Part shown: one piece after another, positions 1-8,894 of the stretch
How positions within the stretch are numbered: position 1 is the stretch's first letter
Layout: the number at the start of each line of letters is the position of its first letter
NCBI RefSeq assembly: GCF_000568255.1
Contig: NZ_KK037166.1
Span: 10,364,809-10,416,145 of the forward strand
Source of the DNA: Kutzneria sp. 744
GTDB taxonomy: Bacteria > Actinomycetota > Actinomycetes > Mycobacteriales > Pseudonocardiaceae
Direction: 5' to 3'
Length of the DNA stretch: 51,337 nt
Translations under genes and position numbers: made by a program
Notes under the pieces: generated by a model
What the model saw: the letters and a program-made list of their open reading frames with translations, nothing else
Told to the model about the DNA's origin: nothing
Databases searched by the model: none

Positions 1-302
1 ACTTCGGCGCCACCGCCGCCATCGCCGAGATGTTGCTCCAGTCCCACCACGACGGACGGCTCGATCTGCTGCCGGCGCTGCCGTCCGCATGGCCCGACGG
101 CGAGGTGCGCGGGCTGCGCGCACGCGGCGGATTCACGGTGGAACTGCTCGCCTGGACGAACAATGCGCCTACCCGGTGCCGTGTGGTCGCCGGCCCGAAC
201 GCCGTCAACGGTGGCACGGTCCTGCTGCGGTGGCGAGACGCCGTCGGTACGACGCGGGAGCGGCTGTGCCGTGCGGGAGAGGGAACGATCTCGCTGATCT
301 AG
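1..302 (+). CDS. C-terminal end of a GH95-type alpha-L-fucosidase (5' partial)
   Basis: The reading frame is already open at base 3 and ends with TAG at 300-302, so only about the last 100 residues are present. The visible part reads [15 protein letters not shown], then [20 protein letters not shown], then [10 protein letters not shown]. These blocks are characteristic of the C-terminal part of the (alpha/alpha)6 barrel and following beta-sandwich of GH95 fucosidases, which cleave alpha-1,2-linked L-fucose from plant or host glycans. The catalytic residues and any signal peptide lie before the window. It fits the theme of secreted polysaccharide-degrading enzymes downstream. The assignment rests on these end-of-family motifs only; a related GH65/GH95-like enzyme cannot be excluded. 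Confidence 0.8.
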   Translation, partial: FGATAAIAEMLLQSHHDGRLDLLPALPSAWPDGEVRGLRARGGFTVELLAWTNNAPTRCRVVAGPNAVNGGTVLLRWRDAVGTTRERLCRAGEGTISLI

Positions 303-387
303 GCTCTACGCAGGCCCAACCCGGACCTGAAGCCCAGGTCGGTCAAAGCCGGCGTGATCCAGTGGACGGGTGCGCCACGGCGAGTAG

Positions 388-1158
388 GTGATGATGCGAA
401 GAGGCCGACCGGCCGGCCCTACCGGCTCCGTCGTGCGACGGGCATTCCGGCTGCTGGACGCGTTCGATGCGCAGCGCCGGGCACTGACCCTGAGCGAGAT
501 CGCCCGTAGATCGGACATGCCGCTGCCGACCGTGCACCGGCTGCTGCGGGACCTGTGTGCCCTGGGCGCCGTCGAACGCGGTGACGACGGCCTGTTCCGC
601 ATCGGGCTGCGCCTGTGGGAAATCGGCTCGCTGGCCCCGCGTGGCCAGGGATTGCGCGAGCGGGCGCTGCCCTTCCTGGAAGACCTGTCGCAGATCACGA
701 AGGAGAACGTTCAGCTCGCCGTCCGTGAGAGCACCGAGGTCGTCTTCGTCGAGCGGATCGCCGGCTCCGGCGCGGTTCCGGTGCTGACCAGGGTCGGCGG
801 ACGGTTCGCGCTGACGGCGACCGGTGTCGGGCTGGTGCTGCTCGCGCACGCCCCGGCCGAGATCCAGGCCACGGTGCTGAGCATGCCGATCGAGCGCTAC
901 ACACCGAGGACGGTGACCGATCCGGCGCAGTTGCGCCGAATGCTGGCCGACGTGCGGGCACAGGGCTTTGCCATCAGCGACCGGCAGATCTCCATGGACA
1001 CCCTCTCGGTCGCCGCGCCGGTCCAGGACGGCCACGGTCAGGTCGTCGCCGCGGTGTCCCTGGTCGTGCATCACGGCAGCACTTCGCCGCACTTCCTGGT
1101 GCCGTTGGTTCGCACCAGCGCACGAGCGCTTTCCCGCGCTCTCGCCACGCCGGGGTGA
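388..1158 (+). CDS. IclR-family transcriptional regulator
   Basis: 256 residues. An N-terminal winged helix-turn-helix (about residues 16-65, with LTLSEIARRSDMPLPTVHRL as recognition core) is followed by an IclR effector-binding domain (about 80-250, including TATGVGLVLLAHAP and the SVAAPVQDGHGQVVAAVSL segment). Three start codons are stacked (GTG 388, ATG 391, ATG 394) without a strong ribosome site, so the true start may be 3-6 bases further in. It lies on the same strand just upstream of a Rieske oxygenase operon. IclR proteins commonly control adjacent aromatic-catabolism genes, so it probably regulates that operon, perhaps through the inverted repeat at 1183-1201. The ligand is unknown. 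Confidence 0.93.
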   Translation: MMMRRGRPAGPTGSVVRRAFRLLDAFDAQRRALTLSEIARRSDMPLPTVHRLLRDLCALGAVERGDDGLFRIGLRLWEIGSLAPRGQGLRERALPFLEDLSQITKENVQLAVRESTEVVFVERIAGSGAVPVLTRVGGRFALTATGVGLVLLAHAPAEIQATVLSMPIERYTPRTVTDPAQLRRMLADVRAQGFAISDRQISMDTLSVAAPVQDGHGQVVAAVSLVVHHGSTSPHFLVPLVRTSARALSRALATPG

Positions 1159-1182
1159 CCTCGGCGAGCGGCACGCAAGTCG

Positions 1183-1201
1183 TCTTCCATTTTCCGGAAG
1201 A
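1183..1201. promoter_or_regulatory. Inverted repeat TCTTCC-N7-GGAAGA, candidate IclR operator
   Basis: Six-base arms TCTTCC (1183-1188) and GGAAGA (1196-1201) are perfectly complementary around a 7-base spacer. The site is in the 117-base gap between the IclR gene and the Rieske oxygenase start. Position and symmetry suit an operator for the upstream regulator; this is inference from location only. Confidence 0.4.
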
Positions 1202-1275
1202 GCTGTTGGCGCGCGGGGGAGCACCCGTGATGCTGTGCTTCGGGCCAGCTGTCATCGCGCGGGAGGTCGATGATC

Positions 1276-2331
1276 ATGACGGAGATTCCACGCGACCAGT
1301 GGTACGTCGCCGCCTACAGCTCGGAGATCGGCCACGAGCTGTTCGCCCGCACCATCTGCGGTGAGCCGATCCTGTTCTGGCGCACGCGGAGCGGCCCGGT
1401 GACCGCCGTGCCCGACCGGTGCGTCCACCGCCGCTTCCCGCTCTCGCAGGCGCCGTCCAGGCTCGTCGACGATCAGGTCGTGTGCGGCTACCACGGGTTC
1501 ACCTACGCCAGCGACGGCAAATGCGTGGCCGTGCCGGGACAGAGCCGGATCCCTCGCACCGCGCGGCTGCTGCCGTATCCGTTGGTGGAGCAGGACTCGT
1601 TCGTGTGGGTGTTCATCGGCGATCCCGCCAGGGCCGACGCGTCGCTCGTCCCTCGGGCGCCGTACCTCGATTCGCCGGTCCATGCCACGGTCGCCGGCAT
1701 GGAGCCGTTGCGGGCCCGGTTCTCCTTGCTCGTCGACAACCTGCTGGACCTGTCCCACGAGACCTATCTGCACGGCGGCTACATCGGCACGCCGGAGGTC
1801 GCGGCGACCCCGATCACGACCGAGGTCGACGACGAGGCCGGCATCGTCTACGTCTCGCGGCACATGGACGACACCGAGTGTCCGCCGTTCTATGCCAGGT
1901 CCACCGGGTTGCAGGGCAGGATCACCCGCTGGCAGGACATCGAGTACACGCCGCCATGCCTGTACATCCTGCACAGCCGGGTCGCCCCGGTCGGGTCCGT
2001 GCCGAACCCGGACGGCACCGACCCGGATGCCTTCCACGTCGAGGTGGTCTACGCGATCACGCCGGAGACCGAGAACTCCACCCACGACTTCTGGGCGGTG
2101 GCGCGGGACTTCGCCCTGGAGGACCAGGAGGTGTCGACCTTCCTCGCCGAGAGCAACCGCACGGTCGTGCTGCAGGACGTGGCGGCGCTCGACGTCCTCG
2201 AACGGGTCATCGCCGCCGAGCCCGACGGCTACCAGGAGCTGTCGATCAACATCGACACCGGCGGCCTCGCGGCACGTCGGATGCTCCAGAGCATGGCCCG
2301 TGCACCTCAGGCTGCCAGCACCCCGTCATGA
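1276..2331 (+). CDS. Rieske non-heme iron oxygenase, alpha subunit (phthalate/vanillate-type)
   Basis: 351 residues from ATG 1276; an ATG at 1270 is in frame, but GGGAGG at 1261-1266 is better spaced for 1276. The Rieske [2Fe-2S] motif is clear: C49-x-H51 (in CVHRRFPL) and C70-x2-H73 (CGYHGFTY). The catalytic domain carries the mononuclear-iron motif DLSHETYLH with His161 and His166 (H-x4-H) and a QD near the C-terminus that may supply the carboxylate ligand. Length and architecture fit single-component-type alpha3 oxygenases such as VanA or phthalate 4,5-dioxygenase, which use electrons from a PDR/VanB-type reductase; one is encoded at 2582-3556. It probably hydroxylates or O-demethylates an aromatic or other cyclic compound in the cytoplasm. 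Its stop overlaps the next start (ATGA). Confidence 0.93.
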   Translation: MTEIPRDQWYVAAYSSEIGHELFARTICGEPILFWRTRSGPVTAVPDRCVHRRFPLSQAPSRLVDDQVVCGYHGFTYASDGKCVAVPGQSRIPRTARLLPYPLVEQDSFVWVFIGDPARADASLVPRAPYLDSPVHATVAGMEPLRARFSLLVDNLLDLSHETYLHGGYIGTPEVAATPITTEVDDEAGIVYVSRHMDDTECPPFYARSTGLQGRITRWQDIEYTPPCLYILHSRVAPVGSVPNPDGTDPDAFHVEVVYAITPETENSTHDFWAVARDFALEDQEVSTFLAESNRTVVLQDVAALDVLERVIAAEPDGYQELSINIDTGGLAARRMLQSMARAPQAASTPS

Positions 2332-2561
2332 CCGACCTTCCCGAGAACCGGCCCGGGTCGTCCGGCCGGCGTGTCCACCGTGTGCACTGGGTGCCGGGCG
2401 CGGACCGGCTCCGTGCCGTGTGCCATTGCGGAGCCGAGCGCGAGTTCGACGAGCCGACCGAGTTGTGGGACTGGCTACTCGGCCACCCCGCCGGACACGA
2501 GGTGACCCACCGCGAACCGCAGCCACGGCCGGTCGGAGCACCGGTCCTGGCGTCGACCTGA
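2328..2561 (+). CDS. Small Cys/His protein coupled to the Rieske oxygenase
   Basis: 77 residues, starting at ATG 2328 inside an ATGA overlap with the oxygenase stop, so translation is probably coupled. I do not recognise a named family. The protein has a basic N-terminus (VHRVHWVPGADRLRAV), a CHC motif followed by an acidic stretch (CHCGAEREFDEPTELWDWLL), and then GHPAGHEVTH. The two Cys and several His residues could form a small metal site, but only one CxC pair is present, so this is not a classical four-Cys zinc ribbon. The sandwiched position between oxygenase and reductase suggests an accessory role such as assembly, metal handling or protein contact. That role is inference; the coding call itself is supported by the overlap and by the high third-position G+C. 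Confidence 0.75.
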   Translation: MTDLPENRPGSSGRRVHRVHWVPGADRLRAVCHCGAEREFDEPTELWDWLLGHPAGHEVTHREPQPRPVGAPVLAST

Positions 2562-2581
2562 GACCAGGACAAGACACCGCG

Positions 2582-3556
2582 ATGACGACCGAGCCACACA
2601 CCGAGCACGAACTCGATCTCGTGCTCGTGCGCAAGGAGACGATCGCCGACGGTGTCGTGCGGTTGACATTGCGCCACCCGGACGGGGAGTCCCTGCCCGG
2701 GTGGAAGCCGGGCGCGCACGTCGATCTGGTGCTCACCGACGACATGACCAGGCAGTACTCCCTGTGCGGGAACCCGCATGACAGATCGACCCTAGAGGTG
2801 GCCGTGCTCCGCGAGGAGGCTGGCCGGGGCGGTTCGCGGTACGTGCACGACGTTCTCGTCGAGGGGCAGCGCGTTCACCTTCGTGGTCCTCGCAACCACT
2901 TCGCCCTCGTGGAGGCCAGGCGATACCTGTTCATCGCCGGCGGCATCGGCATCACCCCGATCCTGCCCATGGTCGCGCAGGTAGCGGCTGGCGGAGCGGA
3001 CTGGAGGCTCGTCTACGGCGGCCGCACACGTCAGTCGATGGCGTTCCGCGACGAGTTGACGGCCCGATATCCAGGGCGCGTCGAGATTCACCCGCAGGAC
3101 GAGCACGGTCTGCTCGACCTGTCCTCGCTGCTCGCGGAACCGGGATCGGACGCCGACGACACCGCGATCTACTGCTGTGGACCGGAAGCCCTGCTCGTGG
3201 CGGTCGAGCAGCGTTGCGCCGGTCGGCCGTCCGGCGTGCTGCATCTGGAGCGGTTCGCGCCGAAGGACGGCGCGCTGGACCGCTCTCGTACGGCATTCGA
3301 GATCGAGCTCGCTCGGACGGGCACGGTGGTGGAGGTCCCGACCGACCGATCCATCCTCGGTGTCGTCGAGGAATCGGGCGTCTCGGTGCTCTCCTCGTGT
3401 CAGGAAGGCACCTGCGGCACCTGCGAGACCGCTGTGCTGTCCGGGAAGCCGGATCACCGCGACTCCGTCCTCACCGCCGAGGAACAGGAAGCCGGCGACG
3501 TGATGATGATCTGCGTGTCCCGCTCACATTCCCCTCGCCTTGTCCTCGACCTCTGA
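2582..3556 (+). CDS. PDR/VanB-type oxidoreductase: FMN, NAD and [2Fe-2S] domains
   Basis: 324 residues. Domains run in the order of phthalate dioxygenase reductase: an FMN-binding barrel with RQYSLCG at 57-63, an NAD-binding domain with GGIGITPILPM and a YCCGPEALL segment, and a C-terminal plant-type ferredoxin domain with Cys273, Cys278, Cys281 and Cys311 (CQEGTCGTC, then MMICVS). It would pass electrons from NAD(P)H through the flavin and the iron-sulfur cluster to the Rieske oxygenase at 1276-2331. The gene starts 20 bases after the small protein and ends the operon. The ribosome site before ATG 2582 is weak, but no alternative start fits the family N-terminus better. Confidence 0.94.
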   Translation: MTTEPHTEHELDLVLVRKETIADGVVRLTLRHPDGESLPGWKPGAHVDLVLTDDMTRQYSLCGNPHDRSTLEVAVLREEAGRGGSRYVHDVLVEGQRVHLRGPRNHFALVEARRYLFIAGGIGITPILPMVAQVAAGGADWRLVYGGRTRQSMAFRDELTARYPGRVEIHPQDEHGLLDLSSLLAEPGSDADDTAIYCCGPEALLVAVEQRCAGRPSGVLHLERFAPKDGALDRSRTAFEIELARTGTVVEVPTDRSILGVVEESGVSVLSSCQEGTCGTCETAVLSGKPDHRDSVLTAEEQEAGDVMMICVSRSHSPRLVLDL

Positions 3557-3768
3557 CGACGGGCATCTCGCGCCCTCCGATGTCGACGGGCCGTGTCGGA
3601 AAACGCTTGCCGAACGGGATTCACACGACGCGGCCGCGCCGGCCGGCCAACGCCTCGGAATGCGCGGCCGGCTCGACACGTACGATCCCGCCTCCGGCAC
3701 GTCCTCAGATCGCTGAGCGGTTGTGACGTGAGCCGCCGGCGACGTGCTGCGTCGCACACGCCGGAGTG

Positions 3769-4971
3769 CTAGCGGGGGCCGCTCATGATGGCGTTGATGA
3801 TCTCCTGATGGGTCACCGCGTAGGACTTCCGGTCGAACAGCCCGAATCCGTACTGGCCGTTCGCGCCGTTGTCCCAGTAGACCGTGGCCGCGCCGTACTT
3901 CTTGGCCGTGGCCACGACGGCGTGCGCGTAGTCGGCACGGTACTTGTTGCTCGACGAGTCGAACGAGGACTTGTCTATCGAGCCGTATTCACCGACCACC
4001 ACCGGGTATCCCTTGGTGACGAACTTGTCGTACGTCTTCTTCAACTGCGCGTCCAGGTAGTCCTCCTGGCCCCAGGTCGACTTCTTGGCCGGGTTGGTCG
4101 CCGCGCGGCCCCACTGCGTGATGGCGCCGCTGTCCGTGCCGGTGAAGTCCCAGGGGTCGTAGTAGTGCACGGAGATCATGATCCGCTTTTCGCTGCCGGG
4201 GATGGAGGAGGACCGGTACTGGTCGGTCGGCAGCGCGAAGCCGTAGTTCCCGGTGGTGTAGTCGATGTTCGTGTTCCAGCCGGGGATGAGCAGCCACCGC
4301 GCGGTATTGTTGCCGCCGGTCTTCCGCACGGTGTCCACGAAGGTCTGGTTGTAGCTGTTGATGTTCGAGTAGCACGGCTGGGTCGGATTGCCGTACTGCC
4401 CGGTGAACTCCTCGTTCATCGACTCGAAGATCAGGTGCTGGTCGTAGTTCTGGAACTTGGCCGAGATCTGCTGCCACGCCTTCTGGTACTTGGCCTTGAT
4501 CGTCGTCTGCGCGGACGAGTCGCAGATCAGCCAGGAGCCGGTGACGGACTTGTAGCCGTCGCCGTGCATGTTGATCAGCACGTACAGGCCGCGGTTGTAG
4601 GCGTAGTCGACGACCTGCTGAATCCGGTTCAGCCAGGAGGAGCTGATCGTGTAGTTCGGGCCGGCCCCGATGTCGTTCAGGTACGAGACCGGGATCCGGA
4701 TCGTCTTGAATCCGGCCGCCTTCACCTTGTCGATGAGGGCCTGCGTCACGGTCGGCAGCCCCCACGCGGTCTCGCTGGGATAACCGTTGGCGTTGGCTTC
4801 TAACTGGTTCCCCAGATTCCAGCCCGCGCCCATGTCGGCCACGATCTGCGAAGCGCTCGACCGTGGTGCGGTGCCGGCCGATGCCTGGGTCGCCAGGCCG
4901 GAAGCGGACGCGGCGACCGCCAACAGGGCGGCAAGGAAGGCGACTCTGGTCTTCCTTGTGGTGCGGGCCAT
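3769..4971 (-). CDS. Secreted GH5 endoglucanase (cellulase)
   Basis: 400 residues from ATG 4971, preceded by GAGAGGAAA. A Sec signal peptide (about residues 1-33: ARTTRKTR, then a hydrophobic core, ending ASAG) is followed by a GH5 TIM barrel without an extra binding module. Visible landmarks are GWNLGNQLEAN near the N-terminus, IRIPVSYLND, LINMHGDG, the general acid Glu187 in SMNEEF, HYYDPWDF, and the nucleophile Glu328 in VVGEYGS. It should hydrolyse internal beta-1,4 linkages of cellulose or a related beta-glucan outside the cell. Convergent with the reductase gene; divergent from the BNR protein across a 625-base gap. No CebR-type box was found in the promoter region. Confidence 0.94.
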   Translation of the reverse strand: MARTTRKTRVAFLAALLAVAASASGLATQASAGTAPRSSASQIVADMGAGWNLGNQLEANANGYPSETAWGLPTVTQALIDKVKAAGFKTIRIPVSYLNDIGAGPNYTISSSWLNRIQQVVDYAYNRGLYVLINMHGDGYKSVTGSWLICDSSAQTTIKAKYQKAWQQISAKFQNYDQHLIFESMNEEFTGQYGNPTQPCYSNINSYNQTFVDTVRKTGGNNTARWLLIPGWNTNIDYTTGNYGFALPTDQYRSSSIPGSEKRIMISVHYYDPWDFTGTDSGAITQWGRAATNPAKKSTWGQEDYLDAQLKKTYDKFVTKGYPVVVGEYGSIDKSSFDSSSNKYRADYAHAVVATAKKYGAATVYWDNGANGQYGFGLFDRKSYAVTHQEIINAIMSGPR

Positions 4972-5596
4972 AGGTGTTTCCTCTCTTCCGACGCGCGAAC
5001 GGACACGTCGTCGCGCCGCTTGCTGCGCAGGGAATGCGGCCGGTGCCGTGAATGCCGCACGGTCAACTTCGCCGATGGAACCGCACGACGATGGGCCTGG
5101 CAAGTGTTGTCTGCCAGCTTCGTCGAAACACGCATGTCGCTGTTCCGGCGGTATGAAATTTTCAGATGCCGGCCGCTCGGCCAGATCATGACAACCCGTC
5201 ACGTGTCCTGGCCGTGCGGCGGTGTGCCTTTCGACAAGCATCAATGCCGCGAATTCGGGCTGCTGTGCCGACCGCCCGGTGACGACTGTTCAAGCAAGTC
5301 GTGGTCGGCATCCGAAGGGTCCATTGTGGACTCAGCGGAGAGCGTCACCGGGTTCGGGCCGCCGTCGCCTCACGGTGGTCGACAGCGGTACGGGACCGCG
5401 CGGATGCGGTGAAGCAGACGTCGTTCGTGCTCGACGACACGGCGCTCGACGTCCGCTGATGACAGCGACCCGCCGGCCGCCGCCCTGGCCGATGAGGCAC
5501 GTCGTCGCGACCGACCGACCTTCGACGGCTGTTGCGCGGCGGCCACTGCTCCTAGCGTCCCCTTCGTCACGGCACGGATCCGTAGGAAGGACTCGG
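4972..5596. other. Long intergenic region between divergent secreted-enzyme genes
   Basis: 625 bases without a convincing gene. Open frames here lack ribosome sites and recognisable protein features. A short symmetric element TGAAATTTTCA lies at 5154-5164 and a TCCATTGTGGA word at 5320-5330. Promoters for both flanking genes must lie here, but I cannot place them with confidence. Confidence 0.5.
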
Positions 5597-7792
5597 ATGC
5601 TTCGGTTAGCAACGGCTGTCGCGCTCGTCGGCACGTTGGTCGTTCCCACGGGCCATCCCATGGACGACGACGATGACAGTGGCCCGGCGGCCCCCGCCGA
5701 CTACAGCTACGTGCAGAAAACAGTGCCGGGTCAGACCCTTCCCCGGCACGCCTACGATATCGCCGCAGCTCAGGCCCGCCATCTGCCGACTGTCGGCGGC
5801 GCCTGGCAGCCGCTCGGTCCGACGAACATCGGTGGCCGGGTGGTCGGGCTGGCCATGGACCCGACCGCGACCGACGCCTTGTACGCCGCCTCCGCGAGCG
5901 GCGGCCTCTGGCGGTCGACCGACGCCGGCCGCACCTTCACCGCCGCGTGGCCCCAGGACGCCACGCAGGCGATGGGGGCCGTCGCGGTAGCGCCCAACGG
6001 CACGGTCTACGTCGGCACCGGCGAGCCCAATCCGGGCGGCGGCAGCGTCACCTACGAGGGCACCGGCGTCTACCGCTCCACTGATCGCGGCGCGACCTGG
6101 CGGCCGGTCGGGCTGCCCGACTCCGGCACCATCGGCGCGATCGCCATCGACCCGACCGATCCGCGGCGGATCCTCGTCGCGGCGAACGGCTCGCTGTACA
6201 CGCCCGGCGGTGATCGCGGCGTCTACCTGAGTGCCGACGCCGGCAGCAGTTGGCGCAAGGTGCTCGACGTGCCGAACGCGTTCACCGGGGCGGTCGACGT
6301 CCAGTTCGATCCGGCCGACCCGCACCGCGTCTACGCCGCGCTCTGGGATCACCGCCGGCAGCCCGACCAGCGGGTTTACGGCGGAGTCGGCTCCGGCCTG
6401 TACCGCTCGACCGACAGCGGCGCCACCTGGCGGCAGCTCGGCGGTGGCCTGCCGGCCACCGGACCCGACGTCGGCCGCTACGGCTTCGGCGTCTCCGTCT
6501 CCCAGCCGGGCCGGCTGTACGCCATCGTCGGCACGGCCGCCGGCGCCTACGGCAGCGCCTACACCTCGGCCGACGCGGGCAGCACCTGGACCCGCCTGCC
6601 CGACGACCCGGAACTCGTCGACTCGCAGTCCAGCTACAGCTGGTGGTTCGGCAAGATCTGGGTCGACCCGCGCGACGCGAACCACGTGCAGCTGGCCGGC
6701 GTGCCCCTGATGACCTCGCACGACGGCGGCAAGACCTGGACCGCCAACGACGACGTGCATTCCGATCAGCACGCCATCGTCTGGGATCCACGCCATCCGA
6801 AGCGGGTGTACCTCGGCAACGACGGCGGCGTCTACCGGTCCGACAGCAACGGCGACGGCGGCTGGACGCACGCGGTGAGCGAGCCGTTCACGCAGCTCTA
6901 CAGTGTGGCGATCACCGCTGCGGACACCTCGCGCGTATCCGGTGGGGCGCAGGACAACGGATCGCTGCGGTCGTGGGGCGGTCCGCGGTTCAACGAGTAC
7001 TTCGGCGGTGACGGCCAGGAGAACCTGATCAGCCCGGCCGACGACAACACCGTCTACGCCTGCTATCAGTACGGCAACTGCGCGCGGTCCACCGACGGCG
7101 GCACGACGACCACCGAATTCACCGACGCCACCACTTCCGACCGCCGCAACTGGCTCACCCCGGTCCAGTTCGATCCGACCAACCCGAAAGTCATGTACTA
7201 CGGGGGAAACCGGCTCAACCGCACCACCGACGGCGGCGTCACCTGGACCACGATCAGCCCCGACCTGACCGGCGGCCCCGGCAAGGACGACTACCCGTTC
7301 GGCACCATCACCACCGTCGCCGCGGCGGGTGATCAGCACACGGTCTGGGTCGGCACCGACGACGGCCGGGTCTGGGTCACGCACGATCTCGGCGCCTCCT
7401 GGACCACCGTGCTCACCGGGCAGCCCTGGGTGACCCGAGTCGTCGCGGATCCCCACAGCCCGAACTCCGCCTACGTCACGCTGTCCGGCTACCGGTCTGG
7501 TTCGGCACAGCCGCATGTGCTGCGCACGACCGACAACGGCGGCCACTGGGCGGACCTGTCCGGAAATCTGCCGCAGGCGCCGGTGAACACCCTCGTGATC
7601 GGCGCGGGTGGCATTCTCTACGCCGGCACCGACCAGGGCGTGTTCGCCAGTCCGGCGGGATCCGCCCGGTGGGCGCGGCTGGGCCAGAACCTGCCGCTGG
7701 TGCCGGTCGACGACATCGCGTACGACCCGTCGCACCATCGCCTGGTGATCGCCACCTTCGGGCGCGGCTTCTACTCGCTCACCGTCGCGTGA
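5597..7792 (+). CDS. Secreted BNR/sortilin-type beta-propeller protein
   Basis: 731 residues from ATG 5597, chosen because AGGAAGG (5584-5590) is well placed and a hydrophobic signal peptide follows (LRLATAVALVGTLVVPTGHP). The mature protein is built of repeated propeller blades with Asp-box-like motifs, for example STDAGRTF, STDRGATW, SADAGSSW, STDSGATW, SADAGSTW, TTDGGVTW and TTDNGGHW, interleaved with repeats of the type VAIDPTDPRRI. This architecture is shared by GH74 xyloglucanases and by sortilin/VPS10-like exo-proteins of unknown function. The conserved catalytic Asp pair of GH74 could not be assigned by eye, so the enzyme activity is open. An odd run of five Asp follows the signal peptide. 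Confidence 0.85.
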   Translation: MLRLATAVALVGTLVVPTGHPMDDDDDSGPAAPADYSYVQKTVPGQTLPRHAYDIAAAQARHLPTVGGAWQPLGPTNIGGRVVGLAMDPTATDALYAASASGGLWRSTDAGRTFTAAWPQDATQAMGAVAVAPNGTVYVGTGEPNPGGGSVTYEGTGVYRSTDRGATWRPVGLPDSGTIGAIAIDPTDPRRILVAANGSLYTPGGDRGVYLSADAGSSWRKVLDVPNAFTGAVDVQFDPADPHRVYAALWDHRRQPDQRVYGGVGSGLYRSTDSGATWRQLGGGLPATGPDVGRYGFGVSVSQPGRLYAIVGTAAGAYGSAYTSADAGSTWTRLPDDPELVDSQSSYSWWFGKIWVDPRDANHVQLAGVPLMTSHDGGKTWTANDDVHSDQHAIVWDPRHPKRVYLGNDGGVYRSDSNGDGGWTHAVSEPFTQLYSVAITAADTSRVSGGAQDNGSLRSWGGPRFNEYFGGDGQENLISPADDNTVYACYQYGNCARSTDGGTTTTEFTDATTSDRRNWLTPVQFDPTNPKVMYYGGNRLNRTTDGGVTWTTISPDLTGGPGKDDYPFGTITTVAAAGDQHTVWVGTDDGRVWVTHDLGASWTTVLTGQPWVTRVVADPHSPNSAYVTLSGYRSGSAQPHVLRTTDNGGHWADLSGNLPQAPVNTLVIGAGGILYAGTDQGVFASPAGSARWARLGQNLPLVPVDDIAYDPSHHRLVIATFGRGFYSLTVA

Positions 7793-7796
7793 CCGG

Positions 7797-7831
7797 CCGT
7801 GCCGGCGGCCCGTGCGGGGTCGCCGGCACGG
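7797..7831 (+). terminator. Hairpin terminator after the BNR gene
   Basis: CCGTGCCGGCG (7797-7807) pairs perfectly with CGCCGGCACGG (7821-7831) around a 13-base loop. It starts 4 bases after the stop codon. No U-tract follows, as is common in high-G+C actinomycetes. Confidence 0.75.
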
Positions 7832-7856
7832 ATCCGAGCGGTCCTCGCAGTAGGTA

Positions 7857-7884
7857 TTGACATTATGAAGGTTCCTTTACGAAC
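7857..7884 (+). promoter_or_regulatory. Candidate promoter of the chitosanase gene
   Basis: TTGACA at 7857-7862 and TACGAA at 7879-7884 are spaced by 16 bases, in an A+T-rich patch that contrasts with its surroundings. The spacer holds AAGG-TT-CCTT, a small symmetric element that could be an operator half of a sugar-responsive repressor. Chitosanase genes of Streptomyces are repressed by a ROK protein at the promoter; whether this site is equivalent is not known. Confidence 0.4.
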
Positions 7885-7939
7885 ATAGGGGCCCGCCGCC
7901 GAAGCACACCCTCCACCCCCTGCCCATGGAGATCCTTCG

Positions 7940-8785
7940 GTGCCAACTTCATCCGCCGCGCGCGCCGTGACCACGGCCCTCGCGTGTTCCCTGCTCGCCC
8001 TGTGCACGGCCGCCGTTCCGTCCGCGGTCGCCTTCGCCACGCCGACGGCCGTGCACCAGGTCCGCGCCGACGAGGGCGACCTGAACGACCCCGCGAAGAA
8101 GGAGATCGCGATGGAGCTCGTCTCCAGCGCGGAGAACTCCTCGCTGGACTGGAAGGCCCAGTACTCGTACATCGAGGACATCCACGACGGCCGCGGCTAC
8201 ACCGCCGGCATCATCGGCTTCTGCTCCGGCACCGGCGACATGCTCGAACTGGTTCGGAGCTATGCCCAGCGGGAGCCCGGAAACGTCCTCGCCAGGTACC
8301 TGCCGGCGCTCGAAGCCGTCAACGGCTCCGACTCGCACGACGGCCTCGACCCCACCTTCAAGGACGACTGGGCGTCCGCCGCGGGCGACCCCGTCTTCCA
8401 ACAGGCCCAGAACGACGAGCGGGACCGCGTCTACTTCGACCCGTCGGTCAGCCAGGCCAAGCAGGACGGACTGGGCGCGCTCGGCCAGTTCATCTACTAC
8501 GACGCGATCGTCATGCACGGTCCCGGGACCGACGGGACCTCGTTCGGCGGGATCCGGGCCACCGCCATGCGCAACGCTCGGACCCCGGCCCAGGGCGGCG
8601 ACGAGGTGACCTACCTCAACGCGTTTCTCGACGCCCGCAAGGCCGCGATGCTCACGGAAGAAGCGCACAGCGACACCACCCGTGTCGACACCGAGCAGCG
8701 GGTCTTCCTCGACAACGGCAACCTCGCCCTGAACCCGCCGCTGCACTGGCAGGTCTACGGCCAGCCCTTCGACATCGACGGCTGA
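7940..8785 (+). CDS. csn: Secreted GH46 chitosanase
   Basis: 281 residues from GTG 7940, 8 bases after GGAG. A signal peptide (about residues 1-36) precedes a full-length GH46 domain. The family signature AMELVSSAENSSLDW holds the acid Glu65, and IEDIHDGRGYTAG holds Asp83, matching the Glu-x17-Asp spacing of the Streptomyces N174 enzyme (Glu22 and Asp40). GIIGFCSGTGDM follows directly. The enzyme cleaves beta-1,4 linkages in chitosan outside the cell with inversion. The gene is monocistronic, with a candidate promoter at 7857-7884 and a strong hairpin at 8846-8887 between it and the convergent surface-protein gene. Confidence 0.96.
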   Translation: MPTSSAARAVTTALACSLLALCTAAVPSAVAFATPTAVHQVRADEGDLNDPAKKEIAMELVSSAENSSLDWKAQYSYIEDIHDGRGYTAGIIGFCSGTGDMLELVRSYAQREPGNVLARYLPALEAVNGSDSHDGLDPTFKDDWASAAGDPVFQQAQNDERDRVYFDPSVSQAKQDGLGALGQFIYYDAIVMHGPGTDGTSFGGIRATAMRNARTPAQGGDEVTYLNAFLDARKAAMLTEEAHSDTTRVDTEQRVFLDNGNLALNPPLHWQVYGQPFDIDG

Positions 8786-8845
8786 CCAGCCGTAGGCCCG
8801 CCGGGCGGCCCCACGCCATCACTCGGACACGCCCGCCGTCAAACA

Positions 8846-8887
8846 CCGTGGGGTCCGCCGACCTGGTCAGGCCGACGGACCCCACGG
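8846..8887. terminator. Bidirectional hairpin between convergent genes
   Basis: Arms at 8846-8860 (CCGTGGGGTCCGCCG) and 8873-8887 (CGACGGACCCCACGG) form a 15-base stem with one G-U/A-C type mismatch around a 12-base loop. It sits between the chitosanase stop (8785) and the stop of the minus-strand surface protein (8918), so it can serve both genes. Confidence 0.75.
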
Positions 8888-8894
8888 TGACAGC

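Noticed and set aside
324-338. Hairpin ACCTGAAGCCCAGGT as terminator of the fucosidase gene
   Set aside because: Stem of only five to six pairs; too weak to call in a 70 % G+C background.
5154-5164. TGAAATTTTCA palindrome as GH5 operator
   Set aside because: Short, about 180 bases from the GH5 start, and consistent with chance in an A+T-richer patch.
5606-7738. Very long open frame opposite the BNR propeller gene
   Set aside because: Antisense shadow caused by G+C-biased third positions; repetitive Arg/Gly/Val-rich translation without domains.
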